Shown here: piece after piece, positions 1 through 6,146 of the stretch
How positions within the stretch are numbered: position 1 is the stretch's first letter
Layout of the letters: every line of letters starts with the position of its first letter
Program-made: the position numbers and the translations under genes
Notes under the pieces: model-generated
What the model was told of the DNA's origin: nothing
The model's database searches: none
The model's input: the letters and a program-made list of their open reading frames with translations, nothing else
Assembly: GCA_003448835.1 (NCBI GenBank)
Contig: DLXM01000110.1
Coordinates: 1,206 to 10,823, forward strand
Origin: Bacteroidota bacterium
GTDB taxonomy: Bacteria; Bacteroidota; Rhodothermia; Balneolales; HLUCCA01
Length of the DNA: 9,618 nt
Direction: 5' to 3'

Positions 1-45
1 CGGACATCGTGAAGGCAGAGCCGAGCGAAAAGGGGAAGGGGTACA
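1..45. other. Unassigned edge, GC-rich
   Basis: This is the short stretch beyond the stop codon of the leftmost gene. About 27 of its 45 bases are G or C, clearly richer than the surrounding genes, and the plus strand has a purine-rich run at about positions 27-40. It is too short to assign. Several frames stay open on both strands, so the end of a convergent gene or the beginning of the next leftward gene are both possible. No hairpin followed by a T-run is visible. Confidence 0.3.
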
Positions 46-612
46 TTATCCTAGGGCCCATGCCGGATCTCCTTTTTTGTAGTCCATGTTGCCATCATAT
101 CTCCCAGGTATGGGGACATGTCTCAAAACTTTGGTTTGTCCGACCTCGGAGGTGAAAAATCCGAATAGCACCAATTGTTTGTACATCGTAAAATAATGTC
201 TTGGAGCACCATCCGGACGCTGATACGCTTTGGCTTCCGCATCGAGCTCAACTAACATTTCAGTTCGTTGTTCAGCCGAAATCTCCCGGAATTTCTTACT
301 GTATTTTTGAGTACTTACAACCTCGATTTGCTTTAGTCCATCATGAAATGTCTTCGAATCTGCCTCAAAGTAACAATTGTCTACGATTTTGGTCATAAAT
401 TCAGCCACATTCGCATCTTTAGCTCCCGGAGTTGTAGTTCTGGGCAGGATGGTTTCAGCGATTTCTGCCAATAAATCGACATCATTCCTAGAAAAATTCG
501 GGCTTCGATAATCTCTGCGGTCCGGGGTACATGCCGAGAATAACAACTCGCCACCAATCAGCGCGCTACCTGTAGCCAGTGAAATCATTTTGAGCATATC
601 TCTTCTGTTCAT
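46..612 (-). CDS. Gluconate 2-dehydrogenase subunit 3 family lipoprotein (small subunit of the GMC dehydrogenase)
   Basis: This 188-residue protein is the probable non-catalytic partner of the flavoprotein encoded just upstream. The N-terminus has a twin-arginine motif (NRRDMLK, residues 2-8), a hydrophobic stretch, and a lipobox LFSAC with Cys28, so it should leave through Tat and be lipid-anchored. The mature part carries family-typical segments: LAEIAETILPRTTTPGA (48-64), FGFFTSEVG (150-158), a PGRY turn (169-172) and a C-terminal AWA. In this family the small subunit is a hitch-hiker exporter for a GMC subunit that has no signal of its own. That fits here, because the upstream GMC protein has none. 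The gap between the two genes is only 14 bp, and the start is supported by an upstream AAAGGA. A cytochrome c third subunit, common in such complexes, is not seen in the window. The family call is secure; the physiological substrate is not. Confidence 0.92.
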   Translation of the reverse strand: MNRRDMLKMISLATGSALIGGELLFSACTPDRRDYRSPNFSRNDVDLLAEIAETILPRTTTPGAKDANVAEFMTKIVDNCYFEADSKTFHDGLKQIEVVSTQKYSKKFREISAEQRTEMLVELDAEAKAYQRPDGAPRHYFTMYKQLVLFGFFTSEVGQTKVLRHVPIPGRYDGNMDYKKGDPAWALG

Positions 613-626
613 CGATATTCCTTTAG
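613..626 (-). promoter_or_regulatory. Ribosome binding site of the small-subunit gene
   Basis: Read on the minus strand, the 14-bp gap after the GMC stop contains TAAAGGA ending about 6 nt before the ATG. It is the clearest Shine-Dalgarno-like element of the window, while most other starts have none. It fixes the start at position 612 and suggests separate, efficient initiation of the small subunit on the shared transcript. Confidence 0.5.
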
Positions 627-2309
627 TTATAGATTTCCGGATTTCAATTCTTTAACAGCAAAATCTGCTGCTCGAGCTGTGATGGCCATGTATGTTAACG
701 ACGGATTCACACAAGATGCAGATGTCATACACGCCCCATCAGTCACAAATACATTTTTGCAATCCCACACCTGATTAAATCCATTTAGCACCGATGTTTT
801 CGGATCACGTCCCATTCGTGCCGTTCCCATTTCATGGATTCCCATTCCAGGCGCGTATTCCGATTCCCAACCACCGACATCTTTTACCCCGGCATTTTCA
901 AAGATTTCAACAGCATCCTGTTTCATGTCACGACGCATTTTAAGTTCATTTTCCCCAATTTCGACATCCATAGCAAGAACTGGTAACCCCCATTTATCCG
1001 TTTTGGATGGATCCATGAAGATGCGATTTTTGTGATACGGCAACATTTCTCCGAACGCAGTCATACCGATGGTCCAGCCACCCGGTTGACTCAATGCATC
1101 TTTGAAAGCTCCACCAATATTCAGTTCAGCCACTTGTCGACCCCATCCTTCCCGACTTGCGCTCCCTTGATATCCAAAACCACGGACATAGTCGCGTTTA
1201 TCGCCGTTTACATTTCTAAATCGAGGTACATAAAATCCGGTTGGGCGACGACCGAAGTAATATTTATCATCATAACCTTCTATTCGTCCACCTCCACCAA
1301 CACGAAAATGGTGATCCATCACATTATGCCCCAGTTCACCGCTACTGCTTCCCAGTCCATCAGGCCAGATATCCTTCGCCGAATTCATCATAATCCAGGT
1401 CGAATTAAATGAGGATGCATTCAGGAAGACAATTTTTGACTTGTAAACATACGTCTGGTTGTTTTCGGCATCCAGAACCTCTACACCGGTTGCTTTTCGA
1501 GTATCCTTATCGTACAAAACCTGGGTTACTATCGACCACGGACGAACTGTCAGATTTCCGGTTGCCATTGCAGCGGGCATGGTCGAAGATTGTGTGCTGA
1601 AATAAGCCCCGTATGAACAACCTCTCCAACAACGATTTCTATACTGACAATTGACCCGGTTTTGTTCTGGTTTAGGTTCTGTAATATTGGCACAACGACC
1701 AATAATCAGGTGACGCGACCCTCCGTAATGTTGTTTTATTCGCGCAGCTACATCTTTTTCAACTACATTCAATTCAACCGGAGGTAGAAAATTTCCATCG
1801 GGTAGCACATCCAACCCTTCTTTGGATCCACTGATTCCTGCAAATCCTTCAACATAATCGTACCAGGGAGCAATATCTTCGTACCGAATCGGCCAATCAA
1901 CAGCGATGCCTTCTTTGAGGTTCGCTTCAAAATCCATTTTGTTCAAACGATAACTTTGACGTCCCCAGAGCAATGAGCGTCCACCAACATGATAGCCACG
2001 ATACCAGTCAAAACGTTTGATTTCAGTGTAGGGTGATTCCTTGTCGTTCACCCACATCCCAAAAGTCTCTTCATTCAACGGATAATCGCGTTGCAGGACA
2101 GGATGATCGGCTAACATTTCACGTGTACGCTGATTTCGATGCGGGAATTCCCATAGTTCTTTGTGCTCATTTACATAGTCTTTAGCATGGACAATATCAC
2201 GTCCACGCTCCAAAAGTAGCACTTTTAGTCCCTTTTCAGTGAGTTCTTTAGCAGCCCAGCCCCCACTGATACCGGATCCTACTACAATTGCGTCAAATTC
2301 GTTGTTCAT
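627..2309 (-). CDS. GMC-family FAD-dependent sugar dehydrogenase, catalytic subunit (glucoside 3-dehydrogenase-like)
   Basis: This 560-residue flavoprotein probably oxidises a sugar or glycoside hydroxyl. The N-terminal Rossmann fold shows GSGISG (11-16) and Glu34 at the end of the second strand for FAD ribose. GGRSLLWG (109-116) is the second flavin-contact motif. The C-terminal GMC core has IHEMGTARMG with His492 and CVNPSLT with Asn535; by comparison with pyranose 2-oxidase these are the catalytic His/Asn pair. Cys221, Cys227 and Cys231 form C-x5-C-x3-C before SYGA, with Cys206 nearby. This resembles the cysteine motif binding a [3Fe-4S] cluster in bacterial FAD glucose dehydrogenase, so electrons may leave through an Fe-S centre rather than to oxygen. 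It has no signal peptide, so export would depend on the small subunit encoded 14 bp downstream. It lies 33 bp after an exported TIM-barrel gene in the same operon. C3 oxidation is inferred from the neighbours; glucose, gluconate or polyol oxidation remain possible. Confidence 0.94.
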   Translation of the reverse strand: MNNEFDAIVVGSGISGGWAAKELTEKGLKVLLLERGRDIVHAKDYVNEHKELWEFPHRNQRTREMLADHPVLQRDYPLNEETFGMWVNDKESPYTEIKRFDWYRGYHVGGRSLLWGRQSYRLNKMDFEANLKEGIAVDWPIRYEDIAPWYDYVEGFAGISGSKEGLDVLPDGNFLPPVELNVVEKDVAARIKQHYGGSRHLIIGRCANITEPKPEQNRVNCQYRNRCWRGCSYGAYFSTQSSTMPAAMATGNLTVRPWSIVTQVLYDKDTRKATGVEVLDAENNQTYVYKSKIVFLNASSFNSTWIMMNSAKDIWPDGLGSSSGELGHNVMDHHFRVGGGGRIEGYDDKYYFGRRPTGFYVPRFRNVNGDKRDYVRGFGYQGSASREGWGRQVAELNIGGAFKDALSQPGGWTIGMTAFGEMLPYHKNRIFMDPSKTDKWGLPVLAMDVEIGENELKMRRDMKQDAVEIFENAGVKDVGGWESEYAPGMGIHEMGTARMGRDPKTSVLNGFNQVWDCKNVFVTDGACMTSASCVNPSLTYMAITARAADFAVKELKSGNL

Positions 2310-2342
2310 GAATGCTAATTCTGAGTTTAGATTATAAAATTA

Positions 2343-3260
2343 TTAAACATCACAGATTTCAATGGCCTTGCGCAAGGATGCAATTTTATCCTCGTTTGAT
2401 TCCCGAACGGACATGAATTCCTGCGCTACATATCCCTGATATCCTGTTGCATGAATCGCTCGCATGATTGCCGGATAGTACAATTCCTGAGTTTCATCGA
2501 TTTCGTTTCTACCTGGGACACCGGCTGTATGGTAATGCCCAAACCATTGATGATGATCTGTTATCGTTCGAATGATGTCGCCTTCGCTGATCTGCATGTG
2601 GTAAATATCATACAACAGTTTAAAATTCGGGGAATCCAATCGTTTACAAAGTTCAATTCCCCAGGGTGAGTTGTCGCACATGTAATCGGGATGATTGATT
2701 TTGCTATTAAATAGCTCCATTTGTATGGTAACACCGAGTTTTTCAGCTTGCGGAAGGATCTTTTTAAGTCCATTGACGCAGTTTATCAGACCTGTTTCGT
2801 CATCCATGCCATTTCGATTTCCACTAAAACAGATGAGATTTTTATATCCAGCCTGAGCGACATAGTTAATATGATCGGTGTAATTTTGAATTAACTGAGG
2901 ATGAAAATCAGTATGATTCCAACCTCGTTCAAGTCCGATTTCGGCTCCATTACACATGGATGAATCGATGCCGTTTTCTTTCAGAATTTCCCAGTCTGCC
3001 GGACCCACAAGATCGATCGCAGAAAACCCGATTTCTTTGACCGTAGTGCAAAGCTCTTGCAATGACAAAAATCCATATGTCCAGCGACAAACCGAATGAT
3101 TTATGTTTCCCTTGAGTGGACTTTTCCTGTTTGAATTGCTCTTAAAGGCATCGTTTTTGGGTTGATTTTTCGCTGTTGAAATATCAGGTAACCAGGCAGA
3201 AACTCCAGCTAAAACGGACCCGGCTGCGGTCTTTTTGATCATTTCACGGCGATTCATCAT
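2343..3260 (-). CDS. Tat-exported hydroxypyruvate isomerase-like TIM-barrel protein (AP_endonuc_2 / sugar isomerase-epimerase family)
   Basis: This protein of up to 305 residues is a metal-dependent TIM barrel acting outside the cytoplasm. The N-terminus has a twin-arginine motif (NRREMIKK, residues 3-10), a hydrophobic segment and a likely cleavage site after STA (about residue 30), with no lipobox. Probable metal or catalytic residues sit at the usual strand ends: Glu182 (MELFN), Asp218 and His221 (YDIYHMQ), His242/His244 (GHYHTAG, followed by PGR) and Glu281 (AQEF). This pattern is typical of hydroxypyruvate-isomerase-like members. True hydroxypyruvate isomerases are cytoplasmic, so the Tat signal argues for a periplasmic sugar substrate, perhaps epimerisation or elimination on a 3-keto sugar. 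Two ATGs are adjacent. The second (position 3257) gives MNRRE, matching the MNRRD start of the small subunit, and is equally plausible. It lies 143 bp after the transporter gene, with no strong promoter or terminator in that gap. Confidence 0.9.
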   Translation of the reverse strand: MMNRREMIKKTAAGSVLAGVSAWLPDISTAKNQPKNDAFKSNSNRKSPLKGNINHSVCRWTYGFLSLQELCTTVKEIGFSAIDLVGPADWEILKENGIDSSMCNGAEIGLERGWNHTDFHPQLIQNYTDHINYVAQAGYKNLICFSGNRNGMDDETGLINCVNGLKKILPQAEKLGVTIQMELFNSKINHPDYMCDNSPWGIELCKRLDSPNFKLLYDIYHMQISEGDIIRTITDHHQWFGHYHTAGVPGRNEIDETQELYYPAIMRAIHATGYQGYVAQEFMSVRESNEDKIASLRKAIEICDV

Positions 3261-3403
3261 TACAGGGTTAGATTATTTATGTGAAAATTAGAGTATTGTG
3301 GAAGTGGGTTTGAAGTAATTTTGGGTATAATAGTAAGTCTGATTGCCCGGTTTTGTGAATGCAATCCGATTAATGGTTCTTTTTGATTGTATTCATCAAA
3401 GAT

Positions 3404-4684
3404 TTACTCTTTAGCCACAATTTTTTCATCGTTTTTAAAGGTCAGCGTAAATAGAAGTAGCACAGCTGCAGCTATGACAGCAGGCATGACCCAAAATGAG
3501 AATGCACCATCCAACCACCCGGCTTTTGTGGAACCATCCAAAGCAATGCTATCTCCCCACCAACCGAGAACGTAGTTTCCAATTAACATTCCGGCACCGT
3601 ACGTCAACAAGGCAAATAATCCCTGAGCACTCGCACGAATCGGTTTAGGTGCTTTTCGGTCTACATAAAGCGACCCGGTTACGAAGAAAAAGTCATAACA
3701 AACACCATGAAGCGCGACCCCAAAAATCAACATTGCTGCAGATTCCGGGAAGGTTGCAAACACCAGGTAACGAAGCGCCCAGGCAGCCATACCGACAACC
3801 AACATCCATTTAACTCCAAGTCGAATCAGAAAAAACGGGACCAATAACATAAAAAACACTTCACTTATTTGTCCGATAGCCATGAACGATGCCGATTGAT
3901 CACCAAATGCCATCGCCGAGATGAAATCATTGGTACGGGCGTAATAAAATGCCAATGGAATGCTGATCAGGAAGCTGGCGAGCGCAAAAATTCCGAAGTT
4001 CTTTTCACCCATTAATTTGATTGCGTCGAGTCCGAGTGCTTTACCCAAATTGAATTTTTCACCTTTGGCTTGTGGTGGAGCAGCTGGTAATGTTAAACTG
4101 TAAAGTCCATAAATGACAGACACAATTGCACCCATTTTTAATGGAATATTGGTGATCTGAGCATTTTCTGCCCCGGTAAGCGCTTCCAGAAATGGGATGT
4201 TAAAAAATCCGAGGGCGGTTTGAGCCACTACAAATCCGGCAACAATCCAGCCAATTGTTCCCCAGACACGAATTGCGGGGAATTCTTTGTCAGCATCGGT
4301 GATGTTTGCAAAGGTAATGGCATTCACCAAGGCAAGTGTTGGCATATACAACATGAAATAGGCAAACATGACCCAAATGAATGTACTTGGATCAGTTATT
4401 GTTGCTGCATACCATAGGAGACCGGCGCCGAGAAGGTGACAAAAAGCATTCACGCGCTCAGCGTTGAAGTAACGGTCGGCGAGGAGTCCGACAAATAGGG
4501 GAGCCAATAATGCAGCCCAGTTATGGGTAGCATAGGATGCACCAATGATTGAATTCAAGCCTTCTTGTCCCTGAAAAACCTGTAGCAAATAACTGCCCAT
4601 GGTGACAAAAAATCCACCCCAGATGAAAAATTGCAAAAACATCATGAGGCTCAGGCGAATGACGACAGCGCGTTGTGTACTCAT
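3404..4684 (-). CDS. MFS transporter, nucleoside:H+ symporter (NupG-like) family
   Basis: This 426-residue protein has about twelve hydrophobic segments and belongs to the major facilitator superfamily, nucleoside/H+ symporter branch. Family-like stretches are MMFLQFFIWGGFFVTMGSYL (14-33), GLLADRYF (66-73, the cytoplasmic loop motif between helices 2 and 3), FPAIRVWGTIGWI (135-147) and the LHGVCYDFFFVTG segment (325-337). The length is normal. It is the first gene of the leftward set, and no Shine-Dalgarno element precedes its ATG. Members of this family in the FCB group are usually named nucleoside permease, but here the neighbours are all sugar-oxidation and isomerisation enzymes. The likelier cargo is therefore a sugar, keto-sugar or aglycone produced outside the inner membrane. 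No nucleoside-processing enzyme belongs to the same operon. The family call is strong; the cargo is inference. Confidence 0.9.
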   Translation of the reverse strand: MSTQRAVVIRLSLMMFLQFFIWGGFFVTMGSYLLQVFQGQEGLNSIIGASYATHNWAALLAPLFVGLLADRYFNAERVNAFCHLLGAGLLWYAATITDPSTFIWVMFAYFMLYMPTLALVNAITFANITDADKEFPAIRVWGTIGWIVAGFVVAQTALGFFNIPFLEALTGAENAQITNIPLKMGAIVSVIYGLYSLTLPAAPPQAKGEKFNLGKALGLDAIKLMGEKNFGIFALASFLISIPLAFYYARTNDFISAMAFGDQSASFMAIGQISEVFFMLLVPFFLIRLGVKWMLVVGMAAWALRYLVFATFPESAAMLIFGVALHGVCYDFFFVTGSLYVDRKAPKPIRASAQGLFALLTYGAGMLIGNYVLGWWGDSIALDGSTKAGWLDGAFSFWVMPAVIAAAVLLLFTLTFKNDEKIVAKE

Positions 4685-4712
4685 ATTAATACTGGCTAAG
4701 CGTTAAATTTTC

Positions 4713-4739
4713 GTTTCAGATTGTGATTAATTCTGAAAC
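4713..4739. repeat. Inverted repeat GTTTCAGA-N11-TCTGAAAC
   Basis: Two perfect 8-bp arms (4713-4720 and 4732-4739) flank an 11-bp spacer. The dyad ends 29 bp before the ATG of the transporter gene. It could be an operator with half-sites about two helical turns apart, or, if transcription starts upstream of it, a hairpin in the 5' leader of the leftward mRNA. No T-run follows, so it is not a terminator. Confidence 0.5.
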
Positions 4740-4785
4740 CTTACAAGATTCTATTGATTCGAAACTAAAACATTTGAAAGATTGA

Positions 4786-4813
4786 AGTATAACCCGAACA
4801 TTTTAATAATCAA
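4786..4813 (-). promoter_or_regulatory. Candidate sigma70-like promoter for the leftward operon
   Basis: On the minus strand TTGATT (plus 4808-4813) is followed after 16 bp by TATACT (plus 4786-4791), a good -10 match and a four-of-six -35 match. Transcription would begin near 4779, giving a leader of about 95 nt that contains the 4713-4739 dyad. The -35 lies inside one copy of the 11-mer repeat. FCB-group promoters often differ from this consensus, so confidence is limited. Confidence 0.35.
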
Positions 4814-4815
4814 TT
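4805..4815 (+). repeat. 11-mer AATAATCAATT, copy 1
   Basis: This is the first of three exact copies of an 11-mer in the divergent region. It has the same orientation as the copy at 4908-4918 and the opposite orientation to the one at 4933-4943. Its complement holds the -35-like TTGATT of the candidate leftward promoter, so a protein bound here could affect that promoter. Confidence 0.45.
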
Positions 4816-4848
4816 TTTTTATTCAATCGCAGATTTTGGATTTTCAAA

Positions 4849-4867
4849 CTAATTATGAGATAATTAG
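4849..4867. repeat. Palindrome CTAATTAT-GAG-ATAATTAG
   Basis: Perfect 8-bp arms are separated by the 3-bp spacer GAG, near the middle of the divergent region. The compact 19-bp dyad has the size of a typical dimeric repressor or activator site. It is almost all A/T, so chance formation cannot be excluded. Confidence 0.4.
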
Positions 4868-4899
4868 AGATGATTTGAATGAATAAAGAATTATTTACC

Positions 4900-4951
4900 C
4901 GGTTCGAAATAATCAATTCAATACACTAATTTAATTGATTATTTGGAAACG
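4900..4951. repeat. Long inverted repeat formed by copies 2 and 3 of the 11-mer
   Basis: The arms at 4907-4918 and 4933-4944 are a perfect 12-bp inverted repeat (AAATAATCAATT and its complement). Extended outward to 4900 and 4951, the arms pair at 17 of 19 positions around a 14-bp spacer. It lies 44-95 bp upstream of the Gfo/Idh start. It is the strongest dyad of the window and the best candidate for a dimeric activator or repressor site. A long RNA hairpin is possible only if transcription begins upstream of it. Confidence 0.6.
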
Positions 4952-4969
4952 AGAAAATCGGGTAATTTG
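4942..4969 (+). promoter_or_regulatory. Candidate Bacteroidota-type promoter for the rightward operon
   Basis: TTTG (4942-4945) is followed after 17 bp by TAATTTG (4963-4969). This resembles the Bacteroidota -33/-7 pattern TTTG...TAnnTTTG, but one base is missing in the -7 element. Transcription would start near 4977, giving a leader of about 18 nt. The -7 element sits inside the 4958-4977 palindrome and the -33 abuts the long inverted repeat, as expected for a regulated promoter. The match is imperfect. Confidence 0.3.
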
Positions 4970-4977
4970 ATTACCGA
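4958..4977. repeat. Promoter-proximal palindrome TCGGgTAAT-TTG-ATTACCGA
   Basis: Apart from one extra G (one of the three G at 4960-4962), the arms TCGGTAAT and ATTACCGA are perfectly complementary around a 3-bp centre. The uninterrupted core is GGTAAT-TTG-ATTACC (4961-4975). It ends 17 bp before the Gfo/Idh ATG and overlaps the candidate -7 element. That is the position of a repressor operator or of a dyad in a short leader. Confidence 0.45.
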
Positions 4978-4994
4978 CAAATTAACTTCGACCT

Positions 4995-6146
4995 ATGAAA
5001 ATTAGATATAGCATGATTGGTGGTGGACCGGGATCTTTTATCGGTGCTGTGCATCGCAGAGCTGCCTGGTTGGATGGAGGATTTGAGTTAGTTGGCGGAG
5101 CATTTAGTAGTAACTCCTCTCAATCTAAATCTACCGGGGAGGAGCTTGGATTGAGTGCGGAGCGGGTGCATGGTAGTTTTGAGGCGATGCTGGAGGCAGA
5201 AGTCAGGCTATCGGGCGAGGAGCGGATTCAGGCAGTGTCGATTGTGACCCCGAATCATGTGCATGCAGCACCGGCAATTCGTGCGTTGGAAATGGGATTT
5301 CATGTGATTATTGATAAGCCGTTGGCGCTTTCACTGGATGAAGCTCGTGAGATTGAAAAGTTGGTGAAAAAGACGGGTCGGGTTTTGGCGTTAACTCACA
5401 CCTATGCCGGTTATCCAATGGTGAAGGAGGCTCGTCATCTGGTAAAAAGTGGCAAGTTGGGAAAAATTCGTAAGATTTTTGTTGAGTATCCCCAGGGTTG
5501 GTTGTCCACGTTTTTGGAAAGTGAGGGTAATCGTCAGGCCGGATGGCGGACGGATCCAGCGCGGTCGGGGGCAGGTGGTTCGGTTGGGGATATCGGGACT
5601 CATGCGGCGCATTTGGCTGAATATGTGAGTGGACTTCGAATTACAGAGATTTGCGCGGAGTTGAATACTGTTGTCAACGGACGGCAATTGGATGACGATG
5701 CGGCGGCATTATTACATTTTGAGGAGGGTGCGTCTGGTGTTCTGATTGCTACACAGGTAGCAGCCGGTGAAGAAAATGCTGTTAAAATCCGCGTCTATGG
5801 TGAGCTCGGTGGACTTGAGTGGATTCATTCGAATCCAAATTCACTTTTATTTAAACCACTCGATGGTCCTGCACAAATTTATCGTGCCGGAACCGGATAT
5901 TTACATGAGTCAACATCCGCAAATACCCGACTGCCCGCAGGACATCCTGAGGGATATATTGAAGCTTTTGCTAATATTTATACCGGATTTTCAAGGGCAA
6001 TCCAGGATTATGAAAAAGGAAATTATCAGGGACCCGAATCCTACGATTTTCCTTCACTCGAAGAGGGGATTCGCGGCATGGCATTCATTGAGACCATGAT
6101 CGCTTCCTCAAAATCTGACAAAAAGTGGACTAAATTCAGCATATGA
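4995..6146 (+). CDS. Gfo/Idh/MocA-family NAD(P)-dependent oxidoreductase
   Basis: This 383-residue cytoplasmic enzyme has no signal peptide. The N-terminal Rossmann domain begins MKIRYSMIGGGPGSFIG (nucleotide-binding glycines about 9-17), followed by TPNHVH (85-90) and DKP with Lys108, the family's catalytic lysine position. The second domain carries GDIGTHAAH (198-206), whose Asp199 and His203 are the usual catalytic and substrate-contact residues. Family members oxidise or reduce sugar hydroxyls or ketones with NAD(H), including C3 of glucosides. Beside an extracytoplasmic GMC dehydrogenase, the natural role here is reduction of an imported 3-keto sugar, though oxidation cannot be excluded. 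It is the first gene of the rightward set. Its stop overlaps the next start (ATGA), implying translational coupling. No Shine-Dalgarno element is seen. Codon use changes along the gene: about half of some 24 leucines before residue 250 are TTG, and none of the eight after it. Confidence 0.93.
   Translation: MKIRYSMIGGGPGSFIGAVHRRAAWLDGGFELVGGAFSSNSSQSKSTGEELGLSAERVHGSFEAMLEAEVRLSGEERIQAVSIVTPNHVHAAPAIRALEMGFHVIIDKPLALSLDEAREIEKLVKKTGRVLALTHTYAGYPMVKEARHLVKSGKLGKIRKIFVEYPQGWLSTFLESEGNRQAGWRTDPARSGAGGSVGDIGTHAAHLAEYVSGLRITEICAELNTVVNGRQLDDDAAALLHFEEGASGVLIATQVAAGEENAVKIRVYGELGGLEWIHSNPNSLLFKPLDGPAQIYRAGTGYLHESTSANTRLPAGHPEGYIEAFANIYTGFSRAIQDYEKGNYQGPESYDFPSLEEGIRGMAFIETMIASSKSDKKWTKFSI

Larger units (their letters stand above)
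4685..4994. promoter_or_regulatory. Divergent regulatory region between the two operons
   Basis: This 310-bp non-coding, very AT-rich stretch separates the leftward and rightward gene sets and must hold the start signals for both. It contains four dyads (4713-4739, 4849-4867, 4900-4951, 4958-4977) and three copies of AATAATCAATT (4805-4815, 4908-4918, and inverted at 4933-4943). TTCGAAA occurs twice (4758-4764 and 4903-4909). I see no open frame worth calling, no RNA gene and no T-tailed terminator hairpin. The density of dyads suggests that one or more transcription factors co-regulate both operons. AT-richness raises the chance of accidental dyads, so individual sites are tentative. Confidence 0.7.

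Noticed and set aside
1032..1412. Open frame of 126 codons on the plus strand inside the GMC gene
   Set aside because: It is antisense to a well-conserved flavoprotein region and its low-complexity Ser/Thr/Ile-rich product looks like a frame shadow.
3341..3366. Inverted repeat GATTGC-N14-GCAATC between transporter and exported TIM-barrel genes
   Set aside because: Arms of only 6 bp with a long spacer and no T-run on the leftward strand; it does not support a terminator, and chance is likely.
3382..3400. Dyad TTTGAT-N7-ATCAAA just after the transporter stop
   Set aside because: A weak A/T-rich 6-bp stem followed by no T-tract in the transcribed direction, so not called as a terminator.
4685..4994. 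CRISPR array or mobile-element end in the repeat-rich divergent region
   Set aside because: Repeats are short, irregularly spaced and partly inverted, with no spacers of constant length, no transposase and no target-site duplication.
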